Part shown: in pieces, positions 1-5,567 of the stretch
How the letters are laid out: every line of letters starts with the position of its first letter
How positions within the stretch are numbered: the stretch's first letter is position 1
Origin: an uncultured Psychrobacillus sp.
GTDB lineage: Bacteria > Bacillota > Bacilli > Bacillales_A > Planococcaceae
Direction of reading: 5' to 3'
Length of the DNA: 11,899 nt
Assembly: GCA_934234185.1 (NCBI GenBank)
Contig: CAKQHO010000108.1
Coordinates: 1-11,899 of the forward strand
Notes under the pieces: generated by a model
Seen by the model: the letters and a program-made list of their open reading frames with translations, nothing else
Databases searched by the model: none
What the model was told of the DNA's origin: nothing
Program-made: the position numbers and the translations under genes

Positions 1-1
1 C

Positions 2-232
2 AAATTTCTCTTTGTTATATGTACCTTTACTGTACTTAACCAACTCTTCTGGTCTGCCGTTAACTAACACCGTAAACTTCCTCCTTGTCATACAAGAAAA
101 GCATCTTACTAATATACATAAGAAAAATTCCTTGTGAGTTTTCGGGACCTTTTCTAGAGTTACAGCTATATAATGAATAAGATTTCTTGCCTGCTCTTTT
201 AAATCATTTCCGCTTAGAGCGAAATAAACACT
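2..232 (-). pseudogene. Truncated, probably decayed ORF of unknown family, running off the left edge
   Basis: Read on the minus strand, this frame has 77 consecutive sense codons from just after a TGA (233-235) to the window edge. The composition is protein-like, with stretches such as EQARNLIHYIAVTLEKVP, FFLCILVRCFSCMTRR and VLVNGRPEELVKYSKGTY. I do not recognise the family. No good start exists at the upstream end. An internal GTG (68-70) has AAGGAGG about 9 nt before it, so a short gene could start there, but the frame continues in a protein-like way upstream of that GTG. Just before 232 a second frame reads KMPYEVFISL and then stops, as expected if a frameshift near 215-225 broke a longer gene. 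I therefore favour a degraded or frameshifted gene whose C-terminus lies outside the window. An intact small gene starting at the GTG is the alternative. Confidence 0.4.
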
Positions 233-248
233 TCATACGGCATCTTAC

Positions 249-320
249 CTAGCCCCTTTCAATATACGTTTTTCCCATACCATGGGGACCATGTAAAATA
301 CATTTTCCTGCTCGTGCCAG
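249..320 (-). pseudogene. Possible P-loop NTPase remnant
   Basis: A short open segment between two minus-strand stops (TAG at 321-323 and TAG at 249-251) reads AGKCILHGPHGMGKTYIERG. The stretch GPHGMGKT (267-290) fits the Walker A pattern GxxxxGKT and is preceded by a short hydrophobic stretch, as in AAA-type ATPases. Only about 23 codons are open, and there is no Walker B motif or start codon. It lies immediately upstream, on the same strand, of the decayed frame at 2-232 and may be the front part of the same broken gene. A chance match to this short motif cannot be excluded. Confidence 0.25.
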
Positions 321-523
321 CTAGCTTTTTGTGAGCAGCGTGCATTCTAGCCAATTAATGGCTCCAATATTATTTTTTAGAGAGACTGACATATACTTAA
401 AGTAGGTGCTTACCAAAGGTTAACACTAATAAACAGCGGATGAATTTTCAATTCGAGGACGGAACAGGAAGCCGTCGCCTATATGGTATTGTCTTCTTAT
501 GAGCAGGAAATAACTCCCTTTTG
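321..523. other. Intergenic stretch with no supported gene
   Basis: No frame with a convincing start, ribosome binding site and protein-like composition was found. A 20-codon plus-strand frame from an ATG at 440 (MNFQFEDGTG...) ends at a TGA near 500. It has no ribosome binding site and no recognised similarity. The stretch separates the decayed minus-strand gene on the left from the kwaB promoter on the right. Confidence 0.4.
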
Positions 524-551
524 TCGAAATGATATACTTATAATATTTCGA
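521..551 (+). promoter_or_regulatory. Probable kwaB promoter with inverted repeat (candidate operator)
   Basis: A perfect TATAAT -10 box lies at 539-544, and its likely start point (about 551) is close to the ribosome binding site of the TTG-initiated gene at 566. No good -35 box is present at the usual distance; TTGTCG at 521-526 is only 12 nt away. The -10 box is enclosed by an inverted repeat, TCGAAAT (524-530) and ATTTCGA (545-551), separated by 14 nt. The arms extend to 10 bp with one mismatch. A symmetric site covering a weak promoter is typical of a repressor operator, but no regulator gene is visible, so this is inference. Confidence 0.4.
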
Positions 552-565
552 GAAGAGGGATAAAG

Positions 566-1483
566 TTGGATATTAATCAGGTGAGACAATTCATTTATAA
601 TGTTGAGATAAATGACCCTATTGCTGTAGCAGTGAAACTAGTTCAAAAAATAGAAGAAGGTTACGAGGTTTACCAACCTACTGTCCGAAGACCTATGAGG
701 CAAGATTTAAAGGATCTCTATTCAGGCGTTTTCCAAACGAGATTGTATGATTTACCGCAAGAACGCTACAATCCTAATATAGGTCAAGATGGTTATTTGT
801 CAGTTGCTACTTTAGATGTCGCACGTGTGGCCGATACAATTGAAGAACTAGATAGAGAAGTAAATATTCATGGTGATATGTTTGAAATGGAGCTTAATGA
901 TATAAATTTCTATTGTATAAAATTCATTTATAATGGTGAATCTATGTATATATTTCGCAGATTTACTAAAATGAAAAAAATACGTCGTGGCATCTTGGGG
1001 ATTTTAGAAGATAATACATTAAGTAAGTTTGACCATGAACTTTTTATTGGATTAGATAGAGATATTGATATATTAGTTTTTCAAGGTGAAATCTTAATCA
1101 TTAACCGGTTTGCCTTACAAACAATTTTTAATTTGCAGGATTATTTTACAGAAAGAGCAACAGAAGCCTTAAATCATATTGAAGAAGGAGATGTAATAAC
1201 TAATTTTGAGGATTTTAGGGAAGATTGTTTAAACGATAGACAAGCGTCAAAGAGAATTACCAAGGTTATTAACACTCCAGGGAGAATTGAAGGTTTTATA
1301 CAAAACCGTAATTTGCTTCCAAATGTAATTGCTGAAGCAGATTTAGATATTGAATTAAACGAACACGGTCAAATTGTTTACACAAGAAATAGACAAGTGA
1401 GAAGCCAAATACTTTTCTGTATTGCTGATGCATATTATCTATCACTAATCTTAGGCCGCGTTGGTGAGGATGTTTCGCAATAA
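566..1483 (+). CDS. kwaB: DUF4868 / KwaB-like anti-phage protein
   Basis: Soluble 305-residue protein resembling KwaB of the Kiwa anti-phage system. In Kiwa, the membrane protein KwaA and the DUF4868 protein KwaB form a complex at the inner face of the membrane that senses infection and blocks phage DNA replication and late expression; KwaB binds DNA. The resemblance is from memory of the DUF4868 pattern, seen at about residues 150-195: FDHELFIGLDRDIDILVF, then EILIINRFALQTIF and DYF. An alpha-helical, charged stretch follows (195-300). There is no signal peptide or membrane segment. The start is TTG, preceded by AGAGGGA at good spacing, and no in-frame ATG offers a better site nearby. The membrane partner begins 24 nt after the stop, so the two are very probably co-transcribed. 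The order B-A is the reverse of the described E. coli operon as I recall it. Family confidence is good; a Kiwa function is inferred. Confidence 0.75.
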   Translation: MDINQVRQFIYNVEINDPIAVAVKLVQKIEEGYEVYQPTVRRPMRQDLKDLYSGVFQTRLYDLPQERYNPNIGQDGYLSVATLDVARVADTIEELDREVNIHGDMFEMELNDINFYCIKFIYNGESMYIFRRFTKMKKIRRGILGILEDNTLSKFDHELFIGLDRDIDILVFQGEILIINRFALQTIFNLQDYFTERATEALNHIEEGDVITNFEDFREDCLNDRQASKRITKVINTPGRIEGFIQNRNLLPNVIAEADLDIELNEHGQIVYTRNRQVRSQILFCIADAYYLSLILGRVGEDVSQ

Positions 1484-1507
1484 CAATTCAAAAAGAAGGG
1501 AAAAGGT

Positions 1508-2134
1508 ATGAAATATACTAGATCGTTACAGAAAATTCTCTTTTACCTATCCTCATTTTTTCCATTGTACTTATTGCTTATAGTTCAAAATATACAACTA
1601 TATGATGAGAATGGAAAATTTTTTAACGTTAAAAGCTTTTTCCATCAATTTCTGAGCATGAGTACCTCGGTATCCGTATTTTGGATTGGTTTATTGATTC
1701 TCATTATAATGTCTTTATTCGGAGTAGCTTTGTTTTTTTTGGTTTATACAAGAACAGATGGAAGAGTGGGGAAAATAAAGGATACAGAACTAGTTCGAGA
1801 GGATACGATGGGATATATAGTTACTTATATTGTTCCGCTTATCTCAATGGATATACATAGCGGGAGAAGTATATTAATAAATTTCATATTATTTTTTATC
1901 ATTGGAACTTTTTATGTAAAGAATGACCAGTTATTTATGAATCCTTTATATAATATTTGTGGTTATAATGTTTTTTCCGCAGAAGAACATATATATATAA
2001 CTAAAATTAACAAATCTAAATTAAAAATAATCGCAAAAAGGAAACTAGATGTAAACAAAGTAAATCTGATAGGTGATATATATGTTTTAAATGAAGTGTC
2101 TATTCAACAAAGGAATTCAGATGATTTATTCTAA
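1508..2134 (+). CDS. kwaA: KwaA-like small membrane protein
   Basis: A 208-residue protein with four hydrophobic segments, at about residues 9-29, 54-80, 102-116 and 120-137. A soluble, lysine-rich C-terminal tail follows (about 138-208), probably cytoplasmic. This size and four-helix layout match KwaA, the membrane half of the Kiwa system, and the motif GYIVTYIVPLIS resembles the conserved third segment of KwaA as I remember it. KwaA is thought to detect phage at the envelope and to recruit or control KwaB. The ATG start has AGAAGGG seven bases upstream, and the gene lies 24 nt behind the DUF4868 gene, with a terminator directly after it. These two genes therefore form a complete two-gene unit. 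The gene is very AT-rich, even for this window, consistent with horizontal transfer. Taken alone it would be only a hypothetical membrane protein; the assignment leans on its partner. Confidence 0.65.
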   Translation: MKYTRSLQKILFYLSSFFPLYLLLIVQNIQLYDENGKFFNVKSFFHQFLSMSTSVSVFWIGLLILIIMSLFGVALFFLVYTRTDGRVGKIKDTELVREDTMGYIVTYIVPLISMDIHSGRSILINFILFFIIGTFYVKNDQLFMNPLYNICGYNVFSAEEHIYITKINKSKLKIIAKRKLDVNKVNLIGDIYVLNEVSIQQRNSDDLF

Positions 2135-2145
2135 TAGTGTTATAG

Positions 2146-2169
2146 AGCATCCGATTGGGAGTGCTTTTT
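2146..2169 (+). terminator. Rho-independent terminator of the kwaB-kwaA operon
   Basis: AGCATCC (2146-2152) pairs with GGAGTGCT (2158-2165) across a GATTG loop, with one bulged A and one G-U pair. A run of T residues (2165-2169) follows immediately. It starts 11 nt after the kwaA stop codon and closes the two-gene operon. Confidence 0.75.
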
Positions 2170-2391
2170 ATTATGTCTAAATGAGAAATAACAATGATGT
2201 TTATTGAATATGGAAATGTTATTGCCGGCACTTCTGGGTAAATCAAACACTACCAAGAAATCAATGCTAAAACACAAACAAATAGTCAGGCTGAAGGAAA
2301 CATATATTTCAGCCATATATATCAGCTAGCGTAATTAAAAGCAGTATGGGTGCGGGTTTAATAGCCGATGCAAAAGCTAACCACCCTCTTA
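2170..2391. other. Intergenic stretch with a small hairpin
   Basis: No supported gene. A 7-bp perfect inverted repeat, GGCTGAA (2289-2295) and TTCAGCC (2308-2314), could form a hairpin but has no T tract. A plus-strand frame from an ATG near 2197 reads about 14 codons, a TAA, then another 31 open codons. It may be a relic but matches nothing I know. The right part, next to the IstB remnant, should hold the old end of the IS21-type element, but I could not identify a terminal repeat. Confidence 0.35.
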
Positions 2392-2478
2392 TTATTTCAA
2401 ATAAGTCTCTTTGAGACGATAGCTTTCTCCATTCATGGGGATGATGTGTGCCTTATGGGTCACTCGATTCAACAAGTC
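2392..2478 (-). pseudogene. istB: C-terminal remnant of IS21-family IstB helper ATPase
   Basis: About 28 codons end in a TAA and read LLNRVTHKAHIIPMNGESYR then LKETYLK. This matches the conserved end of IstB proteins (family pattern: D-R-L-x-H-x-x-H-x-I-x-I-x-G-x-S-Y-R-L). IstB is the ATPase that assists the IstA transposase of IS21-type elements. Only the last tenth or so of the protein remains, and all the ATP-binding motifs are missing. The segment begins immediately after a TGA and directly abuts the IstA piece, so most of istA and nearly all of istB were deleted together. It is on the same strand and in the same order as in a normal IS21 element. Confidence 0.7.
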
Positions 2479-2575
2479 TCATACAGAAAAGCATGACTTT
2501 CCTTTCAATCCCAATCAAACACACCATGACTTCTCCCCAATCAAATTGGGTATATTCCCCCGGATTGAATTCAAT
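2479..2575 (-). pseudogene. istA: Internal remnant of IS21-family IstA transposase
   Basis: About 31 codons read FNPGEYTQFDWGEVMVC then IGIERKVMLFCMRL. This is the start of the DDE catalytic domain of IstA: the family pattern is PGE-x-x-Q-x-DWGE, where the Asp before WGE is the first catalytic residue, followed by a KV-x-x-F-x-M-x-L strand. The second Asp and the Glu of the catalytic triad, and both ends of the protein, are absent. The upstream end is fused in frame to a McrC fragment, and the downstream end meets the IstB tail at about 2478. It cannot encode an active transposase. Confidence 0.7.
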
Positions 2576-2579
2576 CGAT

Positions 2580-2709
2580 GAGAAAAAGTCTTGGATATTA
2601 TCGAATGGTTCGGTTTTGATCTCGTCCGTATTGTTGATGCTGCGGGTTCTGGTAGGCATAGGTAAACATATAATAGATGTTTGATATAGATGGTTTTGTC
2701 CTCAATCAT
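2580..2709 (-). pseudogene. mcrC: N-terminal remnant of McrC, broken by an IS21-type element
   Basis: McrC is the nuclease subunit of McrBC, which cuts modified DNA. An ATG at 2709 begins MIEDKTIYIKHL; after frameshifts the sequence continues as YYMFTYAYQN and then EIKTEPFDNIQDFFSS. These three pieces, in three frames, line up with the conserved McrC start (family pattern: I-K-N-I-Y-Y-M-L-x-Y-A-x-Q, then E-x-F-D-N-I-x-D-L-F). The reading is lost at about 2580, where IstA sequence takes over in frame. The ATG overlaps the end of the McrB remnant (ATGATTGA), as expected for a mcrB-mcrC operon. Beyond its first 50 or so residues McrC is absent here, including the nuclease domain. Confidence 0.6.
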
Positions 2710-3175
2710 GAACAACACCACTAAGACCTTTCCCATTTACGGACCTTCTCCGCATCAACGAACCAGTATTCCTTCAGCATCGGCAGGATATCGTATGTAA
2801 TGACCTCTGACATCCATTCTTCTGTATACTCGGTTTGACCGCTGAAATAGCTGTGACCAATGCAGAAGTCTGGCCCGAGTGCTCGATCATTGACGATGTC
2901 CTGATTTAGCTTCTAGATTCCCTCAATCGTCTCATCAAATAGGTCATGCTGGAGGGTTTGCTGATACTTCTTAAATCCCTTGCTGTAGAATGCCGGTGTC
3001 ATGTCAAAGAAACTGAAGCGGCGCCGCAGGGCATAGTCAACCATCGCCTGGCTTCGGTCGGCGGTATTCATCATGCCGATGATATAGAGATTTTCCGGAA
3101 CAGAGAATGGCAGCACATTGTAAGCCATCGTGACTTCATTCCCCTGTACTCTTTCTCAACAGCATCAGTAACTCA
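2702..3175 (-). pseudogene. mcrB: C-terminal remnant of McrB GTPase
   Basis: McrB is the GTP-driven AAA+ motor of the McrBC modification-dependent restriction system. The longest intact piece (2913-3128) reads LPFSVPENLYIIGMMNTADR and continues to YALRRRFSFF. This is the sensor and arginine-finger region of McrB (family hallmark: MNTADRS...D-x-A-L-R-R-R-F). A TAG at 2913-2915 interrupts the frame, after which it continues cleanly (FCIGHSYFSGQTEYTEEWMS, then ITYDILPMLKEYW) to about 2745. A frameshift there is needed to reach the natural end, GVVHD and stop, at 2702. At the upstream end, GELLMLxEKEYRG-like sequence is split by another frameshift near 3140. Walker A and B motifs are missing. It is clearly a pseudogene, with mcrC following in the normal order. 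Confidence 0.8.
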
Positions 3176-3201
3176 TTAACGGGTGGTGACAGGCACTTTC
3201 T

Positions 3202-3381
3202 CTAAACACCGATAAAAGACTGAATTTGCAAGACAAAAGCATATGTTCTTGTGAATTTTGTTGCCGATGCTTTGATTGCTTCTTGTTCCCAACCAATTGA
3301 ATCACGTCTGACACGCTCTTCTCCTTTGTCAATCGAGGCATTCAACTCTGTCTGCTCTTTCGATGATTTATTGATTACACC
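3202..3381 (-). pseudogene. Remnant resembling the C-terminus of a second HsdR
   Basis: Sixty codons are open between a TAA (3382-3384) and a TAG (3202-3204), with no usable start. The text contains EQTELNASIDKGEERV, then EQEAIKASATKFTRTYAFVL and QIQSF. This resembles the helical C-terminal region of some type I restriction subunits (pattern recalled: LNA-x-ID-x-x-x-ERY, EEQE-x-F, F-x-R-x-YSFLSQI-x-PF). It does not resemble the C-terminus of the intact HsdR at 5559-8489, so it would come from a different system. It lies on the same strand as, and just upstream of, the mcrB remnant. The match is from memory and is only moderate. Confidence 0.4.
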
Positions 3382-3517
3382 TTAAACTTTTTTCATTAAT
3401 TATCCCAATATTCACTGTATATACTTGATATGATGAATGTTCTTCCTTCAAGTCTTATATGACACATGGGTCAGGTAATTCCTCAAGTAAAAAATGGGAT
3501 CAATTGATGGAATAATA

Positions 3518-3549
3518 AAAACAGTGCACCTATTCGTGTGCACTGTTTT
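3518..3549 (-). terminator. Rho-independent terminator of the zinc-cluster gene, likely active both ways
   Basis: A perfect 12-bp stem, AAAACAGTGCAC (3518-3529) pairing with GTGCACTGTTTT (3538-3549), has an 8-base loop. Flanking A and T runs give a T tract on either strand. It lies 129 nt beyond the stop of the minus-strand gene at 3679 and would also block plus-strand transcription coming out of the pseudogene region. The rest of 3382-3678 shows nothing codable. Confidence 0.75.
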
Positions 3550-3678
3550 AAATATATGTCTAAGTTCTTAGAAACAACTAGAATATTATTGAATTAAATT
3601 CTGTTATTAAATTATTTTAACTAACAATCTCATTGAAACCTATATTAAAACTCAGCATACTTAAGAATAGATTCATCT

Positions 3679-4671
3679 TTATTTAGTTCCTATTTCTTCG
3701 TAAAGATCACTGAATAAATGTATTTGTGCAGATCGCTTTATCCAAATTACTATAGAATGAAATCTTATTTTTTCATCTTGTTTTTCATTTCTCATTATCC
3801 AAGGCTCTCCGTATACTACCACTTGCGAATAGCCCTTACCTATTCTATTTTTCATATTTGCCAGTAGTTTTTCTTGTTCTGCATAAACTTTTATCAAAAC
3901 ATTTGGTATATTCCGATACCCTTCGTTATCAGTATCTTTTATAAAAGGTTTACTCAACTGAAATTCATAATATAATTTTTGATTTTTATCTTGTCTAGGC
4001 ACATATTCTTTGATTGTTCCTTCTATACAAATTGGATGTTGAGGTTGTGGTTTTCTATTCTTATAATTTGATAAAGTTATATATCCCTCTGCTTCAGGAC
4101 CAAAATAAAAGTTATCCCAAGTTATTGTTTTGCTCTTATACTTTAATTTTAAATACTTTTTAATATCAGCATTTCCTTCCATTTTCGCTCGTAATATCAT
4201 TATATCTTTCATCCTGCTTAAATAAGGAGCCATTGCGCCATGGTTCTTATATATTATTTCTTTATCTTCAATATTTGCTCCATTTTCATCAACATCTTCC
4301 TCTCCTTCGTTTATTTCTTTCAAAGCTTTCTTTACAACTTGCAACCTTACAGCATATTTATTCTTGTTCTCTTTTTCCATAAAATTTTTTAATGTAATCG
4401 ACTTTCTTGCAATAATCTCAAGTTGCCCCAATGTATTGTACTTACATTTATCTTTGTGTTCCCTCCCATTTTTCAGCCGATAATACGGGAGAACTAAAAC
4501 CTCTTTATTATCCAAAATCCTTTTACTTGTCCTTATGAATATTAAAGGAACCTTACAACAAGGACAGATAAATTTTTCACCACTCATTTCATTTTTATCA
4601 GCTTCTTTATTAGTTATCAATGTACCGGTATGAATATGAATTGCTTTTTCAATTTTTACCCCCATGTTCAT
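3679..4671 (-). CDS. Unknown protein with Cys/His zinc-binding cluster and OB-like C-terminal half
   Basis: A 330-residue soluble protein that I cannot assign to a named family. Near the N-terminus are CPCC (residues 36-39) and, after PYYRL, HKDKC (72-76). This probably forms a CxxC...HxxxC zinc site and recalls the CoiA N-terminal zinc finger that precedes a nuclease domain, although no PD-(D/E)XK motif is evident here. A charged, helical middle (about 80-180) contains an acidic stretch (EGEEDVDE). The C-terminal part (about 210-320) alternates beta-like strands (ICIEGTIKEY, YYEFQLSKP, NVLIKVYAE, SQVVVYGEP, IRFHSIVIW), suggesting an OB-fold that binds nucleic acid. That is inference. The ATG at 4671 lies only 2 nt from AAGGAAG, so the second ATG (4663-4665, residue 3) is the likelier start. 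The gene is monocistronic, divergent from the peptidase gene, and AT-rich. Its position among restriction genes suggests, but does not prove, a defence role. Confidence 0.75.
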   Translation of the reverse strand: MNMGVKIEKAIHIHTGTLITNKEADKNEMSGEKFICPCCKVPLIFIRTSKRILDNKEVLVLPYYRLKNGREHKDKCKYNTLGQLEIIARKSITLKNFMEKENKNKYAVRLQVVKKALKEINEGEEDVDENGANIEDKEIIYKNHGAMAPYLSRMKDIMILRAKMEGNADIKKYLKLKYKSKTITWDNFYFGPEAEGYITLSNYKNRKPQPQHPICIEGTIKEYVPRQDKNQKLYYEFQLSKPFIKDTDNEGYRNIPNVLIKVYAEQEKLLANMKNRIGKGYSQVVVYGEPWIMRNEKQDEKIRFHSIVIWIKRSAQIHLFSDLYEEIGTK

Positions 4672-4735
4672 ATCTTCCTTTCGTCGAGTGCTATAACGAA
4701 TTTGCTATCAATCCACAATACAGAAAAAAATACAT

Positions 4736-4760
4736 ATTATACCATTTATAAATTATAACA
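4736..4760 (-). promoter_or_regulatory. Candidate promoters for the zinc-cluster gene
   Basis: Two extended -10 boxes point leftward: TGGTATAAT (minus strand, box at 4736-4741) and TGTTATAAT (box at 4752-4757). Neither has a convincing -35 box, which is tolerated when the TGn extension is present. They would give leaders of roughly 60-80 nt before the ATG. Confidence 0.45.
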
Positions 4761-4787
4761 AAATTTATTCGTATTTGTTGTTATAAT
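4752..4787. promoter_or_regulatory. Mirrored divergent promoters: inverted repeat with outward-facing extended -10 boxes
   Basis: ATTATAACAA (4752-4761) and TTGTTATAAT (4778-4787) are a perfect 10-bp inverted repeat separated by 16 nt. Each arm contains TGTTATAAT, an extended -10 box, directed outward. The right arm would start transcription at about 4794, right at the AGGAGG (4794-4799) of the peptidase gene, giving an almost leaderless message. The symmetry could also serve as a protein-binding site controlling both genes. Confidence 0.4.
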
Positions 4788-4807
4788 ATAGATAGGAGGT
4801 ATACCAA

Positions 4808-5533
4808 ATGCATCACATCCAATTTGGTTCACAAACAATAGAATACATTCTTACACGAAGCAACCGTCGCAAAACCATCTCTATTGCTGTAGATCAGCAT
4901 GGCGTCACAGTCGTTGCTCCTACTACCACAGAACATGCACTTATCGAAGATGTTCTATATAAAAAAGGCGCATGGATTAGACAACAATTAAACAGCTATG
5001 AAGAGATGAATCAGGATTACCTAAAGAGAAAGTTTGTGTCGGGAGAAAAGTTGCCCTATCTCGGTAGACAATACAGATTAAAAGTGAACAAAGAAAGTCA
5101 TTTGCTAACCCCTACTTTCCGTTTTCAGAATGGGCAGTTTGTGGCGGAGTTACATAAGGACGCTTCGGAATACGAACATAGAGAACTTCTCTTACCTATG
5201 TATACGGAATGGATCATACAAAAGGGCAACAAATTTAGCAAAGACCGAATGAAGCGATTCACAATCAAATTTCCTTATCATCCAAATTCAATCAAAATCA
5301 AAGAACAAGAACAGCGATGGGGCAGCTGTACGCCTGCCGGTAACATTCTTTTGAACTGGCGCATCTTCCTGGCTCCTGCTTCTGTTGTCGATTATGTGTT
5401 AGCACATGAATTAGCGCATCTAAAGCATATGGACCATTCAAAGGAATACTGGGAGACACTCGGCATGCTGCTTCCGGATTATGAAGAAAAGAAAGAATGG
5501 TTAAGAATTAACGGCAAAACATTATACATATAA
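4808..5533 (+). CDS. YgjP-like zinc metallopeptidase (DUF45, M48-type)
   Basis: A 241-residue protein of the YgjP/DUF45 family, cytoplasmic zinc peptidase-like proteins often encoded beside type I restriction genes. The catalytic signature HELAH is at residues 200-204 (zinc ligands H200 and H204, catalytic E201), followed by LKHMDHSKEYW, where H210 is the likely third ligand. The family marker RWGSC is at 170-174 and the N-terminal R-x-S-x-RRKTI-like stretch is at about 17-24. Length and motifs are those of the full family, so it appears intact. The start is firm: AGGAGG ends 8 nt before the ATG. It has its own extended -10 promoter and faces hsdR, sharing a terminator with it. No biochemical role in restriction is established to my knowledge; a role in turnover of the HsdR subunit is only a guess. 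Confidence 0.85.
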   Translation: MHHIQFGSQTIEYILTRSNRRKTISIAVDQHGVTVVAPTTTEHALIEDVLYKKGAWIRQQLNSYEEMNQDYLKRKFVSGEKLPYLGRQYRLKVNKESHLLTPTFRFQNGQFVAELHKDASEYEHRELLLPMYTEWIIQKGNKFSKDRMKRFTIKFPYHPNSIKIKEQEQRWGSCTPAGNILLNWRIFLAPASVVDYVLAHELAHLKHMDHSKEYWETLGMLLPDYEEKKEWLRINGKTLYI

Positions 5534-5534
5534 G

Positions 5535-5567
5535 AAAATGACCAGCAATCATTGCCGGTCATTTTTT
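5535..5567. terminator. Bidirectional terminator between the peptidase gene and hsdR
   Basis: AAAATGACCAGCAAT (5535-5549) pairs with ATTGCCGGTCATTTT (5551-5565) with one mismatch. On the plus strand it is followed by six T residues (5562-5567); on the minus strand TTTT follows. It begins 2 nt after the peptidase stop codon. The hsdR stop codon (5559-5561) lies inside the stem, so one hairpin serves two converging genes. Confidence 0.75.

Noticed and set aside
440..502. Short plus-strand frame starting MNFQFEDGTG
   Set aside because: Only 20 codons, no ribosome binding site and no known similarity.
2197..2335. Small plus-strand frame with one internal TAA in the gap after kwaA
   Set aside because: Interrupted after about 14 codons, no ribosome binding site and no recognised similarity; too weak to call even a pseudogene.
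2346..2389. GGGTG...CACCC imperfect inverted repeat beside the IstB tail, considered as an IS21 terminal repeat
   Set aside because: Pairing is broken and does not resemble IS21-type ends that I know; no matching copy was found on the other side of the remnant.
2448..2684. Plus-strand open frame of 78 codons
   Set aside because: It is antisense to the recognised McrC, IstA and IstB remnants and lacks a ribosome binding site.
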